Below are positions 25,345 to 36,869 of a stretch of DNA of 64,000 nt, in pieces. The stretch comes from Sipunculus nudus (Eukaryota; Annelida; Sipuncula; Golfingiida; Sipunculidae). The translations under genes were made by a program, and so were the position numbers. The DNA is taken from contig CM049307.1 of NCBI GenBank assembly GCA_026874595.1, forward strand, positions 60,336,870-60,400,869, read 5' to 3'. The notes under the pieces are model-generated. The model saw only the letters and a program-made list of their open reading frames with translations. It did no database searches and was not told where the DNA came from. Each line of letters begins with the position of its first letter. Position 1 is the stretch's first letter.

Positions 25345-28300
25345 ATGGCGACCGACAAAGTAGATATGAGTTTAGACGATATTATAGCACAAAACAGAAA
25401 AGGTAGAGGAGGTGGAGGTGGACGCGGCAGGGGAAGAGGGGGACAGCGCAGAGGTGGACGCGGAGCCGGAGGCCGTGGTGGCAGCGGTGGTGGTGGCTTC
25501 GGCGGCGTGCGTCGAGGTGGCATCAGGAAACGAGGAGGAAATGTCCGCACACCATACAGCAGGGTATGGTAAATTACACTGAGTACAAGTCTACTTTGTA
25601 AAGATACTTTTATAAACGCCCATTACAACCAGATATCTAACCAGGAACTCTGATTTTGTATTTAACTGGGCGATAATTGGTGATCCTCATTTTCAACTTT
25701 TTGGTGTGGCCACTGGATACTTGTGGATTCGTCACCACAGTCATTTCTTCACAAATTTACATTGATGTTCAGGGCTATATACGTCACGGCTCACTGTAAA
25801 CGATTCCCTCACGGCAGCCTGTTTGATCATGTCCTTTTATTTCACACATGCCAGTGTTTTCAAGTATTCGTTAATTAAAATCCATGTTAATGGTTGCCAC
25901 ACATAGAAACAAGTTGCTAAAAGAGCTTTCTTAAATCTGAACCTTTGCAGAGTATAAATGCTTCTTTTGCAGTAACTATATTTTCCCTGCCATATTTCAT
26001 TCTTCTGTCATTCAATATGCTGTTCTTCTGTCATTCCCTATGCATTTGAATTGCTGATTATTAGAAAATGCAATTAAGAGACGTGCCAGGCCAAGTATCC
26101 TAATGGTCACTTCGTCACCATTTTCCTTTGGTGATGATTCAGCTGTGGTGATGAAATGACTAGATACCTGGCCACTCTGCCTATGTCTCCTCATTCCTAC
26201 ACCTGGCATTAAGTTTAAGCTTATGCTGTGCTCGATACCTCCAGGATTGATGGTAAAACCAAGTTGACAAGTGGAAAATGGCGTTCATCACATGCTCCCA
26301 ATGGTATTTACCAGAAGTTTACCACTTGAAAAGTGGTCCCACTTTTGAGTAGTTCCATCTGTCCTAGTCCAGAACTGGACTGTTCAGGATTATAAATAGG
26401 CCCCGAACAGTCCAATTCTTGACTACATCTGTCCCACTTGGCGACCTTCACCTTTAGGCTTCATATACAGCTTAGCAGGATCAAGGGAGCAAATGATGAC
26501 ACCAATATTTTACTGGTATACAAAAGTTAGAAGACAGTAGATGCTTTAGACCCAGTTGTGGCTCTGTAGTTAATACAGAGCCACAGGCCACTGCTTTCAT
26601 TTATCTAGCAGACAGAACACATACAGATGGTAGAAACTGCACTTTTTTTTACAAAAAAGAAATCATATACAATACAGAAAAGTACAAGGTACAAAAAAAT
26701 TTGATGACATCTACAAACCAATCAGTCTGTGAGTATTTGACCTGTATAGAATGTTGTACAGAGTCATATATACGTTTAAGCAATAACATTCTTAATATTT
26801 ACTGCTTTACAACATATTCTAACATATCAAGAGAAAAAAAAGAAAAGGACAAGCCAAAAAAAATACTTATAATTAACTCAAATGTCAATTAACATTCACT
26901 CTTAATCTGTCTTACAAAAGTTGATACCTATATATAAACAACCACTAATAATCACCAGTGGAAGAAAACCCCTTCCATTTTTCGTTGTGTCTTTCTAAAC
27001 AATTATTTTTCTGTGCAATACATTTTTCAAAATTATATATTTTCTTTACTTGCTAGATTGCTTCAATATATCTGGGATTTTTTTTTGCATCTTCATGCAT
27101 GTATAAAACGCCAAAGAATTACGAACACCAAGTTTAACACATTTCCATTATTTTTTCTTAAAATCACTGCCTTTAAATTTATATTTAAAGAGTGTTTGTT
27201 AATCATAGAAACTGCACTTGTCAGGGTTGGCAAGTTTCTGCCATTGCCGGATTCTGCATTGGCAGAAATAAGTTTCTGCCAGCAGTTCAGAAATAGGATT
27301 CTGCCATCATTTTGGCAAAAATGGCAGAAATAGTATTTCAGACTGTGCACTTCAACCAAATGGGCATTTACTTCCAGTCATAAGAGAGTGATAATATTAC
27401 CTCAAATTATTTTTGGTCAACCTTAGTTGATTGGAGTTTTGTTTTCAATTGTTACACCCAAAATCTCCTCCCTCCAGGTGTTTACATAATATTTAACACA
27501 GGAACTCAACCCTGGCAGAAACCAAAGCCTTTTGTAAAGTCGCCCATAACATTCCTCCCATAACAACCCCCCACCCCCTTTGGAGTACATATCATTCTTG
27601 TTTTCACTTTTCAGTTGTTGCACCCAAACTCTCCTCCCTCCAGGTGTTTATATAATATTTAACACAGAAACTCAATCCTGGCAGAAAAAAGTGTAAAGTC
27701 ACCCATAACATTCCATAACAGGTCACATGTTCTAAAGACTTATGTGCAAATACTAACAGAAAATGACAAAATAAGAACACTTTGTATATACCAAACTTTG
27801 CTCAGCATCAGGAGCTATAAATTTAATTAATAATTATTGAAAAGGTATGTGTGAACTATATTTTTTTGTACATGGTAATTTGAAATATCCATTGTAAATT
27901 GTTCTTTAAAGATATTTGTATTGGACTCACTTAGTTTTTCAAAAGACTCCCACTCATCAAAGAACCCAGACTTGGTGCCGATCATCAAGGACTTGGACTT
28001 GAGGAGTGACTTGGACACAAGGACTCATATGGTTTGGACTCGATTACTTCACTGCAGTCCGTGTTTTTTTTTTAATTGTTGTTCTTCATTGAGTTATCAG
28101 ATGATATACTTGTAACTTGATATATTCTGATCAGTTTTTTCCGTAATTTATTTTATAGCCAAAGCAGCTCCCTGATGTATGGCAGCATGATCTGTTTGAT
28201 GGTGGATCACCAGGTTTTCAAAGACGTCTCAGTGGTGGCAAGGGAGGGTCTGGGAAACTTCTGATCTCAAATCTGGACTTTGGAGTGAATGATGCTGATA

Positions 28301-31300
28301 TACAGGTAAGTTAAAACAGTCAAGTAGAGATTTTCAGTTTGTTTTTCACCTTAACTAGAGTATGAGAAAACGTTCAGTACCTCCTGATTATCTCAATATG
28401 TTTTCACAAATATAGGAAAATGATCAACACACTTAAAGGCCTGGGAAACAAAATCAGAGCCCTACATCTGATAAAAATAGATGGGAAAATGAAAATCAAA
28501 ATTATCACTTATTACACTTGAATAATGTTTTGACATGTTTTTGGTACAGAATGTAAGAAGATTTGTATTTATATAAGCTCTGACTTTTTGGTTAAGTGTC
28601 TCTGGAAAACAGGTTATTTAAGCAGCATCTGAAAATAACATGAATCCATAAAAGTTGTAGAGCGAATTTAAGCCTTCAGAGCAAATTTAGACTGTACCAT
28701 ACTAAGAAAAAAAGTCAATACAAATACGTCACTTGCATTGGTCACACTTATCATTTTCTGTTTTGTCTTTAATCAAAGATCAACCTGGAGCACAAAAACA
28801 TTGACCATTGACTCTGTTACATTTACTTGCATACAAAATACATGTGCTTAAAAAAATTGGAATAATCTTTTTTATAAATTGATGAAATACAAGTGGAAAA
28901 AGTGAACCCATGGATATTAGTTATTCCTATAATTATAATTGTAGCTGAATACTTGTCATTGACACCTTTCTTTACAGGAATTGTTTGCAGAATTTGGTCA
29001 GTTGAAAAAGGCAGCAGTTCATTATGACTTATCAGGGAGGTCGCTCGGAACTGCAGAAGTTATATTTGAACGACAGTCAGACGCTGTTAGAGCAATGAAA
29101 CAATATAATAATATTCCTCTTGACGGTAGGTTTTTAAATCATTATATTTCAGTTTTGTAATTTGTCATTTCAGTTGCAGTAAAACCTGGCCTTAAGACAG
29201 TCATTGTTTAGCAAAATGATGACCCCTTTATCACGGTCCCAGTTCATTTTTGCTCTTTATATTATACCTGGTTTAGATAAGCACCTCAAAAATGTGACCA
29301 CTTTATCCAGGTCCCTTGATGGTCGTAATTTGGAGGTGTTACTGTACTAGAAAATGTAAATTTGAAATGATTGAGGATTTTTTTATCATTTCAAAATTTT
29401 AAAACCTGATACTTAATGAACTGCACTTTGAAGAGCATCATACATGTTCAGTAAATGTGCATTTCCTTTATTTCCTTTGTGATAAGGGAGGTATCATACA
29501 CTTATTTGTTGCAAAGGGTTAAGCTTTAATGCTGTTTTGTGCTCTTCTTTCTTATCTCTGACAACATAAGAATATTTTATCTAGATAATGTTGGACTTAT
29601 TGTATGTGCATACAATTGTTTGTGATCAATTGAGCAGAAGAAATTGATTTACATGAATACGGAAAAACAACCAATCATCCATATAACTGATTAATTGGTA
29701 CACCACTTTTTTATTTGTTTATAAATTCCAGGTCGCAGCATGAACATTCAGTTAGTTGGCAGCCCAGGTGTTGCAGCCTCATCTCAACAACAGTCACAAA
29801 GCTTTTCACGAGGAGGTGGAGGTATTCGCAGGGGCCAAGGAAGAGGAGGCTCAAACAGAGGCGGCAATAGGGGGTGAGTTGTTAACACTTGCAAGAGTCG
29901 CCATTGCTGTGAATGCAAAACTCTCATCTTCATGAGCAATCAGGTTGGGGCGGTTACACTTTTTCCTGGGCTTTAAGTATTTGCGTTTTCTAATAAAATG
30001 CTTAAATTAAAAGTGATTCCATGTACCAATAGACTTAACTCAGTGCAAGCTCTAATCACGAAAGCCCTGTAAAGTCCGTATAGGGAATCCATGATATGTG
30101 CATGTTCAGGCGTCACAAGACTCTTGAGGACCTGACGATTCCCCCACATTTGCATATCAGGCTGTCAAGCCTCATGTGAATGACATAGTTGCTATGAGAA
30201 CACCAACAGCGGTCCCACAGCTCGACCCGCTTGGTAACATCTGCACTGAGATCATGTATTTAGGTAGTCCACACATGGACCTTTGTGTCCTATGATATAT
30301 CTCTGCTGAACGAATATAATAGTCCATGGGCCAAATTTTAGTGCATATTCTAGACACTATCACCACAATTTTGTAACGACATGCAGGTCCAGTAAAATAA
30401 CCCCTGCAAGGTGACAGGAACAGTTGGCAGCATTTGTGTGAACCCGTGTATTAACTGCCAAACTGCCACTCATGAATCATGATCGTTTCAATCAGCTGGT
30501 ACATTTTGACTGCACTCGTCACGTGTGAACCTGAATATATCATGTTGATTGGCTGAGCCAGAGTTTGTAAGGCCTACATTATGTTTAAACAGGCCCACTT
30601 TGAAGAGTGGTTGTCCGATAAACGTTAACACCGAGGCTGAGGTAATAGTGTTTTAAAGTCTAGCTGAACTTAACATAGGTGACGGCCTTAAAATATTAAG
30701 ACTGATTAATGGGAATATAAGTAGCCAACTGAAAGCCTCGAAAAGGCGATGACTAAATAAACCATGTTGGTTTTGAAAAAAAACATGTAGGCGAAAGACC
30801 ACCGCTGTCATCACTGGAAAAGACCTTAGTTCGGCGAGGCAGTGGTGTGTGGTGCTGACCGTCCCATAATCACCGGAGATTACCAGTCAATGACTAGTCG
30901 GCCAGAGAGACGTATTTGCTGCGAGGTGGGATTACCAGTTCTAAGTTTTGAGACACATCAAAGTTTGATGACTATTTGAGTGGGAGGAATTATGTTTTAA
31001 CCATTACATCGACTAGGCCAGTACACAAGGATTATCAAAATATCTGTTAGCTATGGTAATCAAACAGTTAACTTTCCTATTATCGTGACATCATGATATG
31101 CATTTTTGTCCACGATTTTGTTGCACAAGCAAGCCCTTGAAGGTTATTTCCTGGGGAAAATGGCATCAAAGGGGAAACATTTATTTTTAAGAATAATATT
31201 TGAATATATTAACTAAATGTTTTTGAACATGTTAGTGTTGAACAATGTGGCTACTGACATTGTTTTTTGTTATAAATGTTATTATTGTTGTTAATTATTA

Positions 31301-33170
31301 TTGCTTAATGCTCTTTTTCGATTAATAGTGATATGGCATGAAAAACAAAAAAAATGGCAAAACACATAAGGACTACAGTATATTCATCACTTGAGAATAG
31401 AAATATAGCAATTGCAGCTGATGACATCAGTCTATGCAAAGTCATACCAACCAACCTTTTTGACGTCACTTAAGTCCTATAAACAGCTCTCACAACCATA
31501 GACAAGGAAAGCCTTCTGTGTAGGAGTGTTTTTGGGGATTGTAAGCATAATTTAAATTAGGTCACAGGGGCGGAGCATAAGGGCTATTGTGGTTAGATCA
31601 TTTGCCAGTTATTTTAAAACCTTGCGTGACCTCAGGTCAGTGTCCTAGCTTTTACAATCATGTACAGCTATTACAAGTATTTTGCATTGGATCCTCAAAA
31701 AGCAGTAAAACTTTCTCAAATTTTCATGTTTGATTATATACCAATGAACAACCTCTTTTCCTCATGTTAAGATCTCATATAATACTGTAATTCATTACCC
31801 TCATGGACAACTTTCACTATGCACTGTGAGACATTGGTCTTTTGTATGATGTAAAGTTAATGATTGTCTTGTGTCAAACTAATCCCCATACCCCCCAGCA
31901 CACCCCGACCCACTATCACACAGACATGCATACACACATTCACACCCATTCTTACCATGTTTCATCATACCTGTTGATTCCAGTGCTTTGATATAATATC
32001 CATATAGCTACTAACCAGCAGGTCGACATTGCCTCTTTCATAGTTTCTCTTTCATTTTCCAGGGGATTTCAGAGCCGTGGAGGTCGTGGCCAAGGAGGAG
32101 GCAGAGGAGGTGGCAGAGGCCGAGGACGAGGTCGCGGAGGTCAGAACCAGAGAGTACCCACAGCGGAAGAATTAGATGCTGAGTTAGACGCATACAATGC
32201 AAAGGTAATTCAGTACAGAAGTTTTATTGCTACAGTTTGCTTGCCATCAGAGTTCTTCACAATTTGTTGTAGTCTTGGAATAGATCATTATCTGTGATCT
32301 TATTTTGATCTTATCATTGCACAACTTTACTGAAATGATAAATATCACCTCTAAGGGGTAGGACATAGCCTAGTGGTTAAGGTGTTTGACTTCTGAACTG
32401 AAGATCCAAAGCTCCAACCTCGCTGGTGCCTTAAATGGCATAATGGTGAAATCTAGTTATAGAACCGGGTTCGATCCCCGGCGTGGCTATGAGAGTGGGT
32501 TGTAGTTGTCCGTCCAAGGCTGGTGGTTTTCTCCGGGTACTCCTGTTTCCTCCACCCCTGCAGACTACCCTACGCCATCACCAGAGCCATGGAGAGTGCC
32601 TCGATTAGTTATAATAACTATTTGTACAATCCATGTAAAATAAATAAGTTCGTAATAACCTCAGAGATTTGCTCTAATGTCTTAACGACATGTTATGGAT
32701 TTCTGGATTATTCTTAACCCTGTGCAAAACCCTGTATAAAACCTGAAATCCAGAAGTCTTAATTATAACAATATTCTTATCATATGGATACCTTCATCGT
32801 AATTCAATAGACGGTGCCACCAACAGGCCAGGACCTATCCTTTAAAAAAAAGATATTTTATCTTTAGAAGAAAATCTATTTTGAATCTAAATAAGTATAT
32901 TCTTATGAAACTGTTGCACTCTCCATATGAAAAAAAAATAGTTCAGCAGGACTAGGAAAAACATTTTTAATAGGCTTTTATATTCAGACATCCAGCAGGA
33001 ACTTCAGGTAGTTGAATTTGCTTGGCCATTCAAACTTTGTCAGTATATTGCTGATGTTGGTTAACCCCAGGTGTATCTTTACTTTTGCATTTTAAACATC
33101 ACACTAGTATACAGCATTAAGAATTCAAGTTTACATTCAGTGCATTGTTTTGCAGATGGATACAGAGTGA
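25345..33170 (+). CDS. ALYREF: ALYREF/THOC4, TREX mRNA-export adaptor (six exons)
   Basis: Coding exons are 25345-25563, 28159-28305, 28978-29125, 29732-29873, 32063-32204 and 33156-33170. All junctions are GT-AG and all phases agree, giving 813 nt and 270 residues, close to vertebrate ALYREF. The N-terminus has the UAP56-binding motif ([11 protein letters not shown]), then an RGG-rich region. Exons 2-4 encode one RRM: RNP2 is LLISNL and RNP1 is GTAEVIF. A second RGG region (exons 4-5) precedes the C-terminal helix [16 protein letters not shown], another UAP56-binding element. ALYREF binds spliced nuclear mRNA with UAP56/DDX39B and the THO complex and hands it to NXF1 for export. The last exon supplies only MDTE and the stop. 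Family assignment is very secure; expression is not tested. Confidence 0.96.
25564..28158 (+). other. ALYREF intron 1
   Basis: A 2.6-kb intron. It contains a tandem duplication of about 120 bp (27443-27565 and 27608-27724, both with CTCCTCCCTCCAGGTGTTTA) and a short cluster of TTCTGCCA repeats at 27235-27330. No coding exon is seen. A long 5' intron after the RGG exon is a normal place for regulatory elements, but none can be named. Confidence 0.7.
29874..32062 (+). other. ALYREF intron 4
   Basis: A 2.2-kb intron between the two RGG exons. No repeat with clear ends, RNA gene or coding exon is recognised. Confidence 0.6.
32345..32650 (+). mobile_element. tRNA-derived SINE with two tRNA-like heads, in ALYREF intron 5
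   Basis: The first head is TAGCCTAGTGGTTAAGG (A-box-like) with a degenerate B-box (AGCTCCAACCTCG). A second head follows with a perfect B-box, GGGTTCGATCCCCGG, near 32468. The body CCAAGGCTGGTGGTTTTC and CTCCTGTTTCCTCCACCCC matches the SINE at 13828-14035. It lies in sense orientation within the ALYREF intron. Either a dimeric-head SINE or one SINE inserted next to another. Confidence 0.7.
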
Positions 33171-33740
33171 AAGAACAGATTATGAGACCTGCAATATCCT
33201 CAGGTGAAGGAATTATAAGAGGAAAGGAGGGGAAGAACAAGGCGGCATCAGAGACTTGGCCGGACTAGTGTGTTCACTTCTTAACACAATTCATTCAGCA
33301 GCAGACCAGACATTTGTACAGTCATTTTATCACAACTTTTCCACAGCCTGTGTCTGGATGGTTTTATAAGTATATAACAGTAGTTTTAGAAAACTTCACC
33401 AGGTCTTCATAGATTTATAACAAAAGTTCAATGTATATGCCAAAGAAGTCTGGCAGTGCTACTTATGTTCAATCTCCATGACTAATTTGTGTACAGTTTG
33501 CCCTGTTGCTGCTTCAAGAGGGCTGCAGATCAGTTTTAAACTGGTTGTAACTGGAGCGATCTGGGAGACCTGGAAAGATTTCTGTATAATATGAGACACA
33601 GCAGATTCCAACCTTATGAAAAGACACAGTTGTTTTCTCCATCTTAGTGATGTTGTGCCTCGGGGGGAAATGGCAAGACCATTTCTTGGGGTCTGGGTAT
33701 GTATTTTATTGTAATAAATGGTACTGTTTTGTATCAGACT
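33171..33740 (+). other. ALYREF 3' UTR with polyadenylation signal
   Basis: Sequence after the stop at 33168-33170. AATAAA at 33713-33718 is the first canonical polyadenylation signal downstream, which implies a 3' UTR of roughly 560 bases. The minus-strand frame across this region is not taken as a gene. Confidence 0.55.
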
Positions 33741-33869
33741 TGTTTGTTCATAAAACATGCTCGGTACCCATGAATCCTTCCCTTTTAACAACCTTTTTAG
33801 CAAACCTGTGAGCTTATACTATGGTGTGCCGTTGTTCGTACATTGACCCATACTACCACAAAAACGCCA

Positions 33870-36260
33870 CGCAGAAGCTAGCATCACCAATTTAATGCAA
33901 AAATGAGTCCTCAAAAAAACTGTTTTGTTGAGCTTATTTTTTATGCCATATAGTTTTACCCATGTCCGTCATTCCGTCCTTCTAAAATCAAACATTTGTA
34001 CGGACTTTTTTTTGCAATGCCTGCAGATATTGGCCTGATTTTTGGTGTGTAGGCAGATAATGACCAGTTACAGATCGAGTTCGCGTTTTGTCCCGGTTGA
34101 CCTATTTTTGACTGTTTTACAGCTCCTAAACTTAGAAAATTTCATGAAAAATAGAAATTTTCATGACAAATACACATGTACGGACTTTTTTTCACAATGC
34201 CTGCATATATTGGCCTGATTTTTTGTGTGTGGGTAGATAATGACCAGTTACAGATTGAGTTCGCGTTTTGTCCCGGTTGACCTACTTTTGAATGTTTTAC
34301 GCCTCCTTAACTTAGAAAATTTCATGAAAAATTGAAATATTTATGACAGATACACATGTACCGACTTTTTTTTGCAATGCCTGCAGATATTGGCCTGATT
34401 TTTTGTGTGTGGGCAGATATAGACCAGTTACAGATAGAGTTCACGTTTCGTCCCGGTTGACCTACTTTTGACCGTTTTACAGCTCCTGAACATAGAAAAT
34501 TTCATGAAATATATGAAATTTCATGACAAATACACATGTACGGACTTTTTTTTGCAATGCCTGCAGATATTCGCCTGATTTTTGGTGTGTGGGCAGATAT
34601 TGACCAGTTACAGATCGAGTTTGCGTTTCGTCCCAGTTGACTTACTTTTGATTGTTTTACGGCTCCTGAACATAGAAAATTTCATGTAAAATATAAATTT
34701 TCATGACAAATACACTTGTACAGACTTTTCTTTGCAATACCTGCAGATATTGGCCTGATTTTTGGTGTGTGGGCAGATAATGACCAGTTACAGATTGAGT
34801 TCACGTTTTGTCCCAGTTGACCTACTGTTGATTTTTTGACGGTGCTCTAACATAGAAAATTTCATTAAAAAGTGCACATGTATGGACTTTTTTTCGCAGT
34901 GCCTGCAGATACGGGCCTGATTTTTGGTGTGTAGGCAGATAATGACCAGTTACAGATCGAGTTCTTGTTTTGTCCCAGATGACCTACTTTTGACCATTTG
35001 ACTGCTCCTGAACATAGAAAGTTTCATGAACAATAGAAATTTTCATAACAAATGCATATGTACTGACTTTTTTTCCTCAGTGCCTGCAGATACCACCCTG
35101 ATTTTTTATGTGTTGGCAGATAATGACAGTTACAGATCGAGTTCGAGTTTCGTCCCGGTTGACCTACTTTTGATTGTTTTACGGCTCCTAAACATAGAAA
35201 ATTTCATGAAAGACAGAAATTTTTATGGAAAATGCACATGTATGGACTTTTTTTCACAATGCCTGCATATACTGGCATGATTTTTGGTGTGTTGCTTGAT
35301 AATGACCCGTTACAGATTGAGTTTGCATTTTGCCCTTGTTGACCTACTTTTGACCATACGACACCTTCTGAACTTAAAAAAATTTTTCAAAATTTTACAA
35401 ATGTTTCTAATTTGCCCCAGGCGGGGGCATTCGTGTCGTTCCGACACATCTAGTTTGCTATCTGCATTGACTGATTTTATATGGAAAAAACTAAAACCCT
35501 TTAAAAGTCCTCTTCTCCAAATCTGTCCAGCCAAATTGTTCAAAATTATACAGAAATAATCCCAGAAACAATCTCAAGTTTGTCAGAATTGGTTCCAGTT
35601 CAGTGATTTTTGGCTGAGGTATACAAGGCTGAATGTGGTCATTTTGCCAAATAAGCATACTAAATTAGTCTCAGGAACAGCAGTAGCTATCATCACCAAA
35701 TTGTATGCAAAAATCAGGTGCATGTCAAATGTTGTGGGAATGAGCTTTTTGTGACACCATCTGCATCAACTTTCATTTTACAGGGAGAAAGCTAGAAAAC
35801 CTTTGAAAATCTTCTCTGAAGTCATTCAGCCAGATTGTTCAATATTTCACTGATTTAATTACAGAAATGAGCTCTCTAAAGTTTGTTCAAATGGATTGGG
35901 TTTGATGAATTTTGGCCGAGTAACAGGATTTTGAATTTAGTCATTTGGCCAATTAAGCATATTAACATAACAGTCTAAGAAACGGCAGGAGCTAGAATCA
36001 CCAAGTTTTTGGTAAGTTTTGGTCACATGACTCATTTGAAATTTAGGTTTTTGTAGCTCCACCTACCTATAACTTTTTTACGGGCAAACAACTTCTTTTA
36101 GCCTTTTTCATCCACTATATTGGAAATGTTTTATGATGAAACTGTCTAGCCAAATGGTTTAATTTTTTTCACAAGAATTATTCTAGGGTAATTGTTTAAG
36201 AAAAGATTTGATTCATTGATTTTTGGTAGTTCTAGAAGGTTCGTTTTGTGGCCAGGTAAG
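33870..36260. repeat. Interrupted tandem array of ~310-bp units
   Basis: Three diverged units follow one another: the split first unit (33870-33936 continuing at 35454-35560), then about 35560-35870 and 35870-36180, with a partial fourth. Shared landmarks are 'AGCTA..ATCACCAA', 'CATCTGCAT/CTCCACCT' and 'CAGCCA.ATTGTT' (positions 35525, 35828, 36147). The array is split by the Helitron-like insertion 33937-35453. Confidence 0.65.
33937..35453 (+). mobile_element. Helitron-like element with a tandem core of ~180-bp units
   Basis: The right end has a hairpin (arms GTGTCG at 35433-35438 and CGACAC at 35442-35447, loop TTC), then AT and CTAG (35450-35453), followed by T. This is the canonical Helitron 3' structure. 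Comparison with neighbouring array units gives an A|T empty site, with the left flank ending at A 33936 and no target duplication, as Helitrons leave. The core holds about eight ~180-bp units (starting near 33996, 34176, 34356, 34537, 34718, 34880, 35058 and 35237) sharing GCAATGCCTGCAGATAT and AATTTCATGA. The left end does not begin with the usual TC, so the left boundary is less certain. No Rep/helicase ORF: non-autonomous. Confidence 0.75.
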
Positions 36261-36869
36261 TCTATATCAAACTGAGGGCTGCAACAGTCTTTTCTGCCAA
36301 ACTGAAGTTTCGAATTCTGTAATCTTGCACAAAAGTGATTTTCAGGTGGCCTTGTTCAAGTTTATTTAAATGATTTTGGCAGAAATTTTTGGACCTTTAA
36401 CAACGAAAGGACTGTGAGTTTCTTTGGTAAACAAAGCTAGTAGATTTATTGTATTAACAGACTGAGCTTGGTGGGTACATAAGCAGAGCTGTGCAGGCAA
36501 CATAAATAACTTGTGTCCATGTCCAACTTATGCGTAAGATAAGTCCATGAATTTTGCTTTCTAAAGGCATCTTTTATTATTCAGATTTCTAAACATTTTG
36601 ATAAAAAGAAATTTATGAATTGGCTAGAAAAAGCAATGTGGCCAAAGTCTTTCAGTATGTATAGACAGATTTGGCAACAGGCGAAAATTTTGTCTTTCTA
36701 TAAATAGCTTGGCAGACTGCCAGCTGTATCAGATTAGGCAAGAGTTCAGTCAGTGCAGTAGCTACACCTGGCACCTAGCTCGGGTTGACTTGGGTGCAGC
36801 TGCCTTCCTCAGTTGAGCTTGTTCAGCTGAGTGGACCCAACTCAAGAGAAATTTGATTTATCGGCCCTA
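36261..36869. other. Intergenic, nothing recognised
   Basis: Noncoding AT-rich sequence between two repeat arrays; no ORF or structured element by eye. Confidence 0.5.

Noticed and set aside
33459-33803. 114-codon minus-strand frame downstream of ALYREF
   Set aside because: It lies antisense to the predicted ALYREF 3' UTR, has no domain or splice partner, and its composition follows the UTR.
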